The position numbers and the translations under genes were made by a program. DNA of 38,187 bases from Candidatus Colwelliibacteriota bacterium (GTDB lineage Bacteria > Patescibacteriota > Minisyncoccia > UBA6257 > Colwellbacteraceae), in the NCBI GenBank assembly GCA_027448785.1, contig DAIDMW010000005.1:1-38187 (forward strand), written 5' to 3'. Shown here piece by piece: positions 1-6,617 of this stretch. Below the pieces are notes generated by a model. It saw nothing but the letters and a program-made list of their open reading frames with translations, made no database searches and was not told the DNA's origin. How positions within the stretch are numbered: position 1 is the stretch's first letter; each line of letters begins with the position of its first letter.

Positions 1-40
1 GATACCGGAAGTATAATAAAAAATCGCCGGGAGATAAATA

Positions 41-131
41 TTAAGCGCAAAGCTTAAAGCGCAAAACGCAAAATAATGATCCTAACGAACCGCGTTATTG
101 TTTTTCGCTTTTCGCTTTGAGTTTTGCGCTT
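41..131. repeat. Type-B long inverted repeat, copy 1
   Basis: Left arm 41-77 is made of words like GCGCAAAGCTTAAAGCGC; right arm 94-131 is its imperfect reverse complement (GCTTTGAGTTTTGCGCTTA). The centre (about 78-93) is unpaired. The same A/G-rich and T/C-rich arms recur at six other places in the window. Together with the next entry it fills the space downstream of the prepilin gene stop (minus strand). It may fold as a transcript 3'-end stem; there is no clean U-tract. Confidence 0.8.
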
Positions 132-219
132 AGCAGCCGACGGCCAGTCACTATCCACTAGTCACTAGTCGCTAATCCCTACCCACTAGTCTCTAGTGGC
201 TGCTTTAAGCTTTTAGCTT
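132..219. repeat. CTAGT-rich repeat spacer joined to type-B repeat
   Basis: The stretch carries repeated CACTAGT/CTCTAGT words (about 150-200), flanked by GCAGCC at 132 and GGCTGC near 197, so it can form its own hairpin. It ends in TTTAAGCTTTTAGCTTTT, which runs into the prepilin gene stop. A related CTAGT spacer (GCGACTAGTGGCCAGT) lies in the centre of the copy near 18400, so this seems to be a variable module of the same repeat family. Confidence 0.6.
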
Positions 220-1455
220 TTACGGCTTCTCCGCGTTGTAGATCGCCTGGACCTGAGCGGCGGTCAGGGCCGTATCAAAAACGTAAGACTTGCTGATTTC
301 CCCTCCGTAGAAAAACTGCGAGCTGGACTTGGCGCCCATCTTCGCCGTGTCGGACATGCTCCAGCTATTTCCGGTATTGGTAGTTAGAGCCGCGACCTGC
401 CCATCAACGTAAATCTGCAAGCTACCGGCATTGTCCCCATTCCTTACCGCGGCGACCATATGCCATTTGCCGTCGTTGTAAGTATTCTGCGTCTGTTCCC
501 ATTGCGTCGTGCTCCCCTGCACCGTGGCGGCCACGATGTTGCCGGAGTTCATGATCATCAAAAAGTTGTGGGTTGAAGTCGCCTGATTTACTAATATTCG
601 CATATCTTGACTGGTATTTGAGGTATTGATCCACGCGATAAAAGTGGCGTTCAGGTTGTCGAAGTTTGCCGGAGTGCCGAAATCGACATAATCATCCAAC
701 CCGTCGAAAGTCAGGCATGTTTTCGTGTCGAAGCAGTTGCCGGTCCAAACCGGCGTATCGGTAGTCGCCGAAAGCGTCCCGTTATTTCCCCATCCCGAAT
801 TATCGTAAGCGGTCAGACCCGTTCCTTCGGTCAAAGGCCAGTAAGCGACCATTCCGTGAATGAATGGCGTTAGCGTCAGGTTTGTGCCCACCTCGTAAGC
901 TGAGGGATCTGGTCCGCCATCCGCGGCGGCATAGGCCTGATAGTTATTGGACTCGAAGCGAGCGGTCAATTCATAGTATGTCCCGTTGGTAGCGTAAGTG
1001 TAATATTCGCCGGACGAGGTCGTGTTTACGGGATCGACGGGCAGGACCGGCAGCGGTGATCCGGTAGTAACGTTCTGGAATTTTATAGGCAACCAGCCCG
1101 ACCCGTTCGTCTCCTGTAATGTAGTCGTTGAAACGCAGTTATAAGTCCATCCGGACGGTAGAGCCGGAAGGCCGAGCGAGGAACAGGTTGAAGTGGCGCC
1201 GGAGGCTAGCGTCGGATCCGGCACAGAGACATAAACCACATCAGCCGTTCCCAACGCGGTATTGCCGTTGGCCATATACTCGCCGATCGCGCTGTTTAAT
1301 TCCTTTATATCCTGCAGCCTCGTCGAATCGCGACCTTGCGCGATCATCTGCTGCGGATTTAGGACTAAAACGACAGTCGCGGCCAGAATTCCGATGATGG
1401 CGATAACGATCAGAAGCTCGATTAGAGTAAAAGAATCGGCTTCTCGCCAACGCAT
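220..1455 (-). CDS. Prepilin-like protein with C-terminal LamG domain
   Basis: This is a type IV pilus or pseudopilin-class protein of 411 residues, likely cleaved by prepilin peptidase and displayed at the cell surface. Residues 1-8 (MRWREADS) are a short charged leader. Residues 9-33 are the class III prepilin hydrophobic segment FTLIELLIVIAIIGI, with Glu at +5; the residue before the cut is Ser where Gly is usual. After a pilin-like region (to about 200), residues 202-411 resemble a concanavalin A-like LamG domain (MVAYWPLTEGTG, FDGLDDYVDFG, WHMVAAVRNG, QIYVDGQ). A TTG at 1581 and ATGs at 1521 and 1503 also open the frame, but 1455 gives a normal short prepilin leader, and the TTG at 1581 overlaps a TATAAT box. 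The fusion suggests a minor pilin that binds glycans or another surface ligand; that role is inference. Confidence 0.85.
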   Translation of the reverse strand: MRWREADSFTLIELLIVIAIIGILAATVVLVLNPQQMIAQGRDSTRLQDIKELNSAIGEYMANGNTALGTADVVYVSVPDPTLASGATSTCSSLGLPALPSGWTYNCVSTTTLQETNGSGWLPIKFQNVTTGSPLPVLPVDPVNTTSSGEYYTYATNGTYYELTARFESNNYQAYAAADGGPDPSAYEVGTNLTLTPFIHGMVAYWPLTEGTGLTAYDNSGWGNNGTLSATTDTPVWTGNCFDTKTCLTFDGLDDYVDFGTPANFDNLNATFIAWINTSNTSQDMRILVNQATSTHNFLMIMNSGNIVAATVQGSTTQWEQTQNTYNDGKWHMVAAVRNGDNAGSLQIYVDGQVAALTTNTGNSWSMSDTAKMGAKSSSQFFYGGEISKSYVFDTALTAAQVQAIYNAEKP

Positions 1456-1582
1456 AAAAATATTCCGTCTCGACCGCAGATCCGCAAGCTTATTCAAAAA
1501 CATCTTCGATGGGACAACCATTTTTTTGATAAATGGTCTTGTTTCGCAGATTAACTGATTTAAAAGCGCGCTTCGTCTCAAA

Positions 1583-1588
1583 ATTATA
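1583..1588 (-). promoter_or_regulatory. Candidate -10 box for the prepilin gene
   Basis: The minus strand reads TATAAT here, just downstream of the terminator of the preceding gene. No convincing -35 is visible 16-18 nt upstream. If used, the transcript starts near 1576, so translation must begin at one of the internal ATGs rather than at the TTG at 1581. Confidence 0.4.
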
Positions 1589-1610
1589 ACTTAGGGCTAA
1601 TCATTTAAAA

Positions 1611-1657
1611 AGCCCGCCACGGCTTAGATTTTTTTACAATCTAAACTTTGGCGGGCT
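1611..1657 (-). terminator. Rho-independent terminator after the 92-aa gene
   Basis: Stem AGCCCGCCA (1611-1619) pairs with TGGCGGGCT (1649-1657); an inner stem TTAGATT/AATCTAA extends it. On the minus strand the hairpin is followed by TTTTTAAATGA. It lies 5 nt after the stop of the gene at 1662-1940. Confidence 0.85.
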
Positions 1658-1661
1658 GATT

Positions 1662-1940
1662 TTAGGTGAGGACCATAATGTTAACGTGGAGCTCCCGTTC
1701 CAAATCACGCAGCCTCCTGACCCGTATCGAGGTAGCCAGAAGCGTTCCATAGATGCGGTAAAGGGTAGTCGAGAGCATTTGCGCCGTCTCAGGGTCGACG
1801 TCGGCTCGGGGATGATCAAATTCGCGATAGAACCTCTCAATCTCGTCGAACAAGTCATCGATATCCGACTCGATTGCGTCTACACTGTACTCAACGTGCT
1901 CGCGAATCTCCGATGCCATCCTCAAAACCGCGTCCGACAT
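1662..1940 (-). CDS. Small hypothetical protein, acidic and helical
   Basis: A 92-residue protein I do not recognise. It is rich in Glu/Asp and Arg with heptad-like spacing (residues 8-40 and 60-85), so it is probably an all-helical cytoplasmic protein, perhaps a coiled-coil dimer. It has no Cys, no signal peptide and no membrane segment. The start is fixed by a strong ribosome binding site (GGGAGGTG, about 8 nt before ATG), unlike the neighbouring core genes. It follows the 207-aa gene by 27 nt on the same strand and is closed by a clear terminator, so the two probably form a two-gene operon. Confidence 0.8.
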   Translation of the reverse strand: MSDAVLRMASEIREHVEYSVDAIESDIDDLFDEIERFYREFDHPRADVDPETAQMLSTTLYRIYGTLLATSIRVRRLRDLERELHVNIMVLT

Positions 1941-1967
1941 TTTAAAGCACCTCCCTAACCGACACGA

Positions 1968-2591
1968 TCACGCGACCTTTCGCTTGCGCACCAAGTAGTG
2001 GTCATCGGAGTGCCACGAATTACCGTCGAACGGCGGCAATCCAAGCATTACTCCTTTTTCGCCTCCAGAAACAACCGCCGTTTGAGCAACGCGCCAATAT
2101 CTGCCGTTCGGATCCCAGATTGGTTTCAAAGCCACAACCGGCAAGCTGCGGACCACCTCAGGGTACTGGATAGCGAAAGCCAGAAGTTCCACATAGGAAA
2201 GCGATTCTAGGCCTTGTTCGTGCATGACGGTTACAGCGCTATTCGAGTCCGCCGCCGTGCCTAAATGCAGCAAAGCGACCTCTTTTTCGTCGCAACCGTC
2301 TAGCTGTCGCACCGAGCAAATTCTAGGGACATTCTCGTTAACAAGCGCATAACGTCCGAGGGCCAGCCTGTCCTTTAAGGAAAGGGTGTTGTCGATCCGC
2401 AGGGGGAAAGACCTCATAACCGGCTTTGGTTCGAGGCGGAGCTTGGCGCGGAAATAATTCCGCTCAACCTTCCGCACACTGACCATGTCGGCCTCGAGTA
2501 TGTCCATTATCAGTTCTCTCTTCTCTTCGGGGATGGCGGAGAACAAAAAGTCCTCGAAGACGTCAAAACGCTCCTCTCCTCGTTCTTCCAC
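1968..2591 (-). CDS. Hypothetical protein, first gene of a two-gene operon
   Basis: A 207-residue soluble protein with no family I can name. The N-terminal third is acidic and helical (EERFDVFEDFLFSAIPEEKR); the rest is mixed alpha/beta with a conserved-looking C-terminal end containing WDPNGRYWRVAQ and a Trp/His/Asp-rich stretch (NSWHSDDHYLVRKRK). Translation starts at GTG, chosen because GAGAGGAGG lies 6-9 nt upstream. The next gene (92 aa) follows after 27 nt. The minus strand just upstream (TTTACA near 2650, TATTCC 17 nt later) could be its promoter. The strong ribosome binding site sets it apart from the flanking core genes. Confidence 0.75.
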   Translation of the reverse strand: MEERGEERFDVFEDFLFSAIPEEKRELIMDILEADMVSVRKVERNYFRAKLRLEPKPVMRSFPLRIDNTLSLKDRLALGRYALVNENVPRICSVRQLDGCDEKEVALLHLGTAADSNSAVTVMHEQGLESLSYVELLAFAIQYPEVVRSLPVVALKPIWDPNGRYWRVAQTAVVSGGEKGVMLGLPPFDGNSWHSDDHYLVRKRKVA

Positions 2592-2655
2592 AATAATCCT
2601 CCTCTCACAAAGGGGCAGTCTTTATGGAATACTACAAAGGGAAATGTTTGTAAAC

Positions 2656-5169
2656 CTACTCCGCCGCCGCAAGAGAAAACTCCTTGCCCTGGGCGCTTAT
2701 CGCCACTTTTTCACCCTTCTGGATTTCGCCGCTTAAAATTTTTTCAGCCAAAACGCTCTTTAACTTATCCGAGATGACGCCCCTAAGCGGCCTAGCGCCG
2801 AAAGCCGGATCGTACCCCAGCTCCACCAGGAGCGCGAGCGCCTGGTCGTCGCATTCAAGCTCGATATCCTGGCTCTCCTTGAGCGAGGCGGCCAGCTCTT
2901 TGACCTGCAATTTGGCAATCGACTTCAGATCGTTCGGAGAGAGCGACTTGAAAATTATTATCCCGCTGAAACGGTTTAAAAGCTCCGGGCGAAAAATATC
3001 GGTCAGCTTACGCTTCAGATAGTCGGCGATCTCCTCCATGCTCTCTCCAGCGTTAAGGGAGCTGTTGATAATGTCCGAATGGGCGTTGGATGTCGCAATG
3101 ATAATGGTATTCTGAAAATCGGCCACGCGTCCCATATTATCGGTCAGCCGGCCGTCGTCGAAGACCTGTAGGAAAAGGTTGAGAATTTCCGAATTGGCTT
3201 TTTCAAACTCGTCCAGCAGAATCAGGCTGTACGGCCGCTCTATGATGCGGTCGGTCAATTCTCCGGAAACCGATCCGTCGGGAGAGCCGATGAAGCGGTA
3301 GATGCTTTGCTTATCCTGGTACTCGGACATATCGAAACGCACCATCGAGTCCTCCGAGCCGAATTGGACCGAGGCCAGTATCTTCGCCAATTCGGTTTTC
3401 CCAACACCGGTAGGTCCGACGAAGAGGAAGGTGGCAATCGGCCCGCCCTTGCGGCTCAACCCGCTGCGGTACTCGCGCAAGGCCCGGGCGACGGCGGTCA
3501 CCGCCTGCTCCTGGTCGATCAATCTTTCGTGAATGGTTTGCTCTAGATTAAGAAGCGTCTGCGCTTCTTCCTGCCCCGGGCGGTGAATGGGAATGTTAAT
3601 CCTCCTCTCGGCGATGGCGACAACATCCTCCGCCCTCAGTATTTTGCTCTGCCGGTGGCTGGCGTCGGCTAGCGCTTCTTTCAGCAGATCGTCAGCTGAG
3701 GAGGGAAGTTTTTTATCGCCGAAATAGCGGTGCGCCACCTGCACCGCGGCCTTGATGGCGGCGTAAGAAATTTTTATCCGGTAGCTTTGCTCGAGAAGCA
3801 GGCTGTCGTAAACCAAAACCCGCTCCGCCTCGTCCTGGTCCAGCTCGCGCACGTTTATCACCTGGAAAGCGTCGGCAAAAGAGTTGTTCGGCTCGATAAA
3901 CTGCTTGTACTCCTTCGGGTAGGTGGTGGCTATCGTCGGAAAATCGTTCGAGGTCAAGTAAGGGATCAAAATGTCCGAAGCGCTTAATCCTTTGCCGCCC
4001 GCGGTCTTGGTCAGATTATGAATGTCGGGAACGAAAAGAATGATATTGCCCGCGGCGTAGATCTCGGAGAATACAGCCTTCACCCTGGCTTCCAGCTCGG
4101 CCTGGTCGGCATTGGACATCAAGGCGCTCACATCGAGAGAAACGAGACGCTTGTCGAAAAGCGGCGCCGGTACCTCGTCCTGGCTGATCATCGACGCCAA
4201 GTGGCCGACAATCGTCTCCTTTCCAACTCCGGGCTCGCCGACCAAAATCGCGTTCGGGCGGTTCGGACGCGAAATAGTATCCAGCAAGCGCTCGTACTCA
4301 TCCTCGTGGTTAATCAGGAAGCCTGCGCGCCCGGCGCGCGCCAGGTCGGTCAAGTCGACGCTAAAACGATCCAGAACCGGCGTCGGTCTGGCGGTCCAGG
4401 CGCGGTTCATATAGCGGTGGCGGATACCGAACGGTTCGCTGCGGAAGCCGCCCAGAGCCGAAGGCAGGCGGCGGGGGCCAAAGGTGCGGCGAAAGCGTCC
4501 AAAGATGAGCGCCCGTTCCAAGTCGCCGGATTCGATTTCAAAAAGATCAAAGATGCTGTCGGTGGATTCGCCGCGCAAGTCGCGTAGCCCGGCAAAAACA
4601 TCAGCCGGCTCGATAAAGAGGCGCGCCGAGGAAAGCGCTTGGTTAGAGGCGGCGGCGGCCAATCCGGTCAGCTTCTCAGTAATCTCGTTTTTAGCCAGCT
4701 TTTTTCCGGACAAACTCTTACCGACTTTTTCCTTGAACTTCGCTTCAATTTCTTTCGGTTCGACATCCATCCTTAACAACGCCTCGCGCACGCCGGGGTT
4801 CAGAACCAAATCCAATCCCACATAGAGCAGCGGGTCGCCGCCGAAAGTCGCCGCGCGGCCATAGGCCGAAACAAGAACGCGCCGCGCCGCGGGAGTGAAA
4901 AAGTCGTCGAGGTTCGCTTTTCTTTTCCGCTCTATATTTCCTAAATTCTCGTTGCCGCTCCACAGGTGGACCGCTCCGTCGAGAACGAACAAGAACATCA
5001 GGGCGCCGATCCAACGCAGCAAAGGCCAGGTCGAAAGAAGCAGGATGACGGCAGTGACCGTAAACAGCACAGACCAGATCGAAACGAGTATCTCGGCGGC
5101 TATTCTTTCCGGCTGGGTTAATTTGAAGAGCGGCTCGTTATAGTAGATTTCCGTCGGTGTCTTTTTCAT
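2656..5169 (-). CDS. Membrane-anchored ClpC/ClpB-like AAA+ ATPase
   Basis: An 837-residue tandem AAA+ unfoldase relative. Residues 25-66 form two membrane segments, so it sits at the inner membrane. Residues 88-200 resemble a degenerate Clp N domain. AAA-1 has Walker A GEPGVGKE (311-318), with Glu for the usual Thr/Ser, and its Walker B reads IILFVPDIHNL (376-386), where active relatives have DEIH; it is probably non-hydrolytic. AAA-2 looks intact: GPTGVGKT (585-592), LILLDEFEKA (649-658), sensor-1 TSN (693-695), Arg finger in RPELLNRF (727-734), sensor-2 GARPLR (791-796). The IGF/VGF loop that docks ClpP, expected between sensor-1 and the Arg finger, is not seen, so it may act without ClpP. 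The upstream 113-aa membrane gene overlaps by ATGA. Family assignment is firm; substrate unknown. Confidence 0.93.
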   Translation of the reverse strand: MKKTPTEIYYNEPLFKLTQPERIAAEILVSIWSVLFTVTAVILLLSTWPLLRWIGALMFLFVLDGAVHLWSGNENLGNIERKRKANLDDFFTPAARRVLVSAYGRAATFGGDPLLYVGLDLVLNPGVREALLRMDVEPKEIEAKFKEKVGKSLSGKKLAKNEITEKLTGLAAAASNQALSSARLFIEPADVFAGLRDLRGESTDSIFDLFEIESGDLERALIFGRFRRTFGPRRLPSALGGFRSEPFGIRHRYMNRAWTARPTPVLDRFSVDLTDLARAGRAGFLINHEDEYERLLDTISRPNRPNAILVGEPGVGKETIVGHLASMISQDEVPAPLFDKRLVSLDVSALMSNADQAELEARVKAVFSEIYAAGNIILFVPDIHNLTKTAGGKGLSASDILIPYLTSNDFPTIATTYPKEYKQFIEPNNSFADAFQVINVRELDQDEAERVLVYDSLLLEQSYRIKISYAAIKAAVQVAHRYFGDKKLPSSADDLLKEALADASHRQSKILRAEDVVAIAERRINIPIHRPGQEEAQTLLNLEQTIHERLIDQEQAVTAVARALREYRSGLSRKGGPIATFLFVGPTGVGKTELAKILASVQFGSEDSMVRFDMSEYQDKQSIYRFIGSPDGSVSGELTDRIIERPYSLILLDEFEKANSEILNLFLQVFDDGRLTDNMGRVADFQNTIIIATSNAHSDIINSSLNAGESMEEIADYLKRKLTDIFRPELLNRFSGIIIFKSLSPNDLKSIAKLQVKELAASLKESQDIELECDDQALALLVELGYDPAFGARPLRGVISDKLKSVLAEKILSGEIQKGEKVAISAQGKEFSLAAAE

Positions 5170-5507
5170 GGCAAGTTGATGATTATTTTATACAGAAAAA
5201 AAGCCGGCAGAGCCGCCCAGGCCAGATAAATCGCCGCGCCGGCCGCCAATATGATCAGATAAAAAATCCCGCCTGCCAGCACGCGGAAAAAGCGGAAAAA
5301 AAATCCCAGGATATAGCCGACAACGCTTCGGTCCTGGTATAAAGGAGTGAAAAAAAGGCGGAAGTTGACCTTCAAAGCAAAGACTTGATCCAAACTCGCC
5401 AAAATCTCGAAGGTCCGGCTGGCGATCTGGCGAAAGCCGTCTCGGTACCAATGTCGCAAAAAACGGACCAATCCCTGCCAGAATCTCTGCGCCAAATAGC
5501 TAAGCAT
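5166..5507 (-). CDS. Small membrane protein coupled to the Clp-like ATPase
   Basis: A 113-residue protein with an amphipathic, aromatic and basic N-terminal half (residues 1-60) and one or two hydrophobic segments (about 64-84 and 86-110). Its stop overlaps the ATPase start as ATGA, so the two are translationally coupled and probably act together; it could be an adaptor or membrane tether. The start ATG lies 6 nt after a TATACT hexamer with no Shine-Dalgarno, suggesting a leaderless transcript. I recognise no named family. Confidence 0.8.
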   Translation of the reverse strand: MLSYLAQRFWQGLVRFLRHWYRDGFRQIASRTFEILASLDQVFALKVNFRLFFTPLYQDRSVVGYILGFFFRFFRVLAGGIFYLIILAAGAAIYLAWAALPAFFLYKIIINLP

Positions 5508-5513
5508 ATCTCA

Positions 5514-5519
5514 AGTATA
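5514..5519 (-). promoter_or_regulatory. -10 box placed for a leaderless start
   Basis: The minus strand reads TATACT, then TGAGAT (6 nt), then ATG at 5507. Initiation about 7 nt after the hexamer would put the 5' end on the start codon. A weak -35 candidate TGCTTT lies 17 nt upstream (5537-5542). Confidence 0.5.
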
Positions 5520-5590
5520 GAGCAAAACGTGGCCGAAAAGCACTATGGCAACAAAGTAAAGTTTAAAGCTTAGTACTTCGAATTTCGAAT

Positions 5591-6613
5591 TTACGCTTTT
5601 TTATCCTCGTCCCAGGTCAAGGTTCCGCTCTGGTACTCGGTAACGCGCGTCTCGAAAAAATTCTTCTCTTTTCTCAGGTCGATAATCTCGCTCATCCAAG
5701 GGAATGGATTTTCGGTTCCGTATACTTTAGGCAGGTTTATCCTCTCCAGCCTCCGGTCGGCGATATACTCCAGGTACTCCCCGATGGTTTCGGCGTTCAA
5801 TCCTAGAATGCCTCGCGGCAGGCAGTCCTTGGCGTAAGCGTACTCCAGCTCGACGCCACGCTTGATATTCTCTGTTATCTTTTGCTTGAACTCCTCAGTC
5901 CAGATTTCCTGGTTCTCCTGAACGATAGCGTTTATCAGCGAGCTCCCGAAAGCCAGGTGGACCGACTCATCGCGGAGAATGAACTGAAACTGCTCGCCGA
6001 CTCCGACCATTTTGTTTTGCCTGAGGAAGGAAAGCATCATAACGAACCCGGCATAAAAGAAAATCCCTTCCATAATGACGTAGTAGCCGACCAAGTCGTG
6101 CACGAAGCGTTGGACGTTTTCCGATCCGTCAGTAGAAAATCCGGAGTCGAGCACCGATTTGGTAATACTCACCACAAAATCATCCTTGTCCTTGATAGAA
6201 GGGATGTTGATATACATGTTGTAAACCTCGTCTGAAGAAAGGCCGAGGGTGTCGCAACAGTAGATGAAGCAATCGGTGTGAACCGCCTCTTCGAAAGCTT
6301 GACGCAGAAGATACTGCCGCGCCTCGGGATTGGTAATGTGGCGGTAGATGGCCAGAACGATATTGTTGGCGGTCAGACTCTCGGCAGTGGAAAAAAATCC
6401 CATGTTCCACATAATCATCCGCCTCTCGTCCTCGGTCAGCGCCGATTTGCTTTGCCACATCTCGACGTCCTTCTGCATATTAACCTCCTCCGGCACCCAG
6501 TTATTGGCGACGCCGGTCTTATAGAACTCCCTCGCCCACTTGTACTTGATGGGAAGGATTTTGTTCGGGTCGGTTACTTCGGAATTGAGTATTCTCTTTT
6601 CTTGGTTGCTCAT
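5591..6613 (-). CDS. nrdB: Ribonucleotide reductase small subunit, class Ic-type (Phe at radical site)
   Basis: The beta subunit of class I ribonucleotide reductase, which generates the oxidant used by NrdA to make dNTPs. In the 340-residue form, metal ligands are E78, E109, H112, E182, E216 and H219 (motifs FFSTAESLTANN, FEEAVH, IMEGIFF, LRDESVH). The residue four after H112, the tyrosyl-radical position of class Ia enzymes, is Phe116 (HTDCF). This and the overall sequence match the Chlamydia-type class Ic protein, which uses a Mn/Fe centre; the metal here is inference. The ATG at 6613 starts 4 nt after the nrdA stop. A TTG at 6652 in frame, with GGGGAGA upstream but inside nrdA, would add 13 residues. 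No clear terminator follows; a TTCGAAATTCGAA palindrome lies just past the stop. Confidence 0.95.
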   Translation of the reverse strand: MSNQEKRILNSEVTDPNKILPIKYKWAREFYKTGVANNWVPEEVNMQKDVEMWQSKSALTEDERRMIMWNMGFFSTAESLTANNIVLAIYRHITNPEARQYLLRQAFEEAVHTDCFIYCCDTLGLSSDEVYNMYINIPSIKDKDDFVVSITKSVLDSGFSTDGSENVQRFVHDLVGYYVIMEGIFFYAGFVMMLSFLRQNKMVGVGEQFQFILRDESVHLAFGSSLINAIVQENQEIWTEEFKQKITENIKRGVELEYAYAKDCLPRGILGLNAETIGEYLEYIADRRLERINLPKVYGTENPFPWMSEIIDLRKEKNFFETRVTEYQSGTLTWDEDKKA

Positions 6614-6617
6614 TTTA

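Noticed and set aside
4018-4587. Long plus-strand open frame (189 codons) inside the Clp-like gene
   Set aside because: It is antisense to a gene with clear AAA+ motifs; its sequence is explained by codon bias of the real gene, with no recognisable domain or ribosome binding site.
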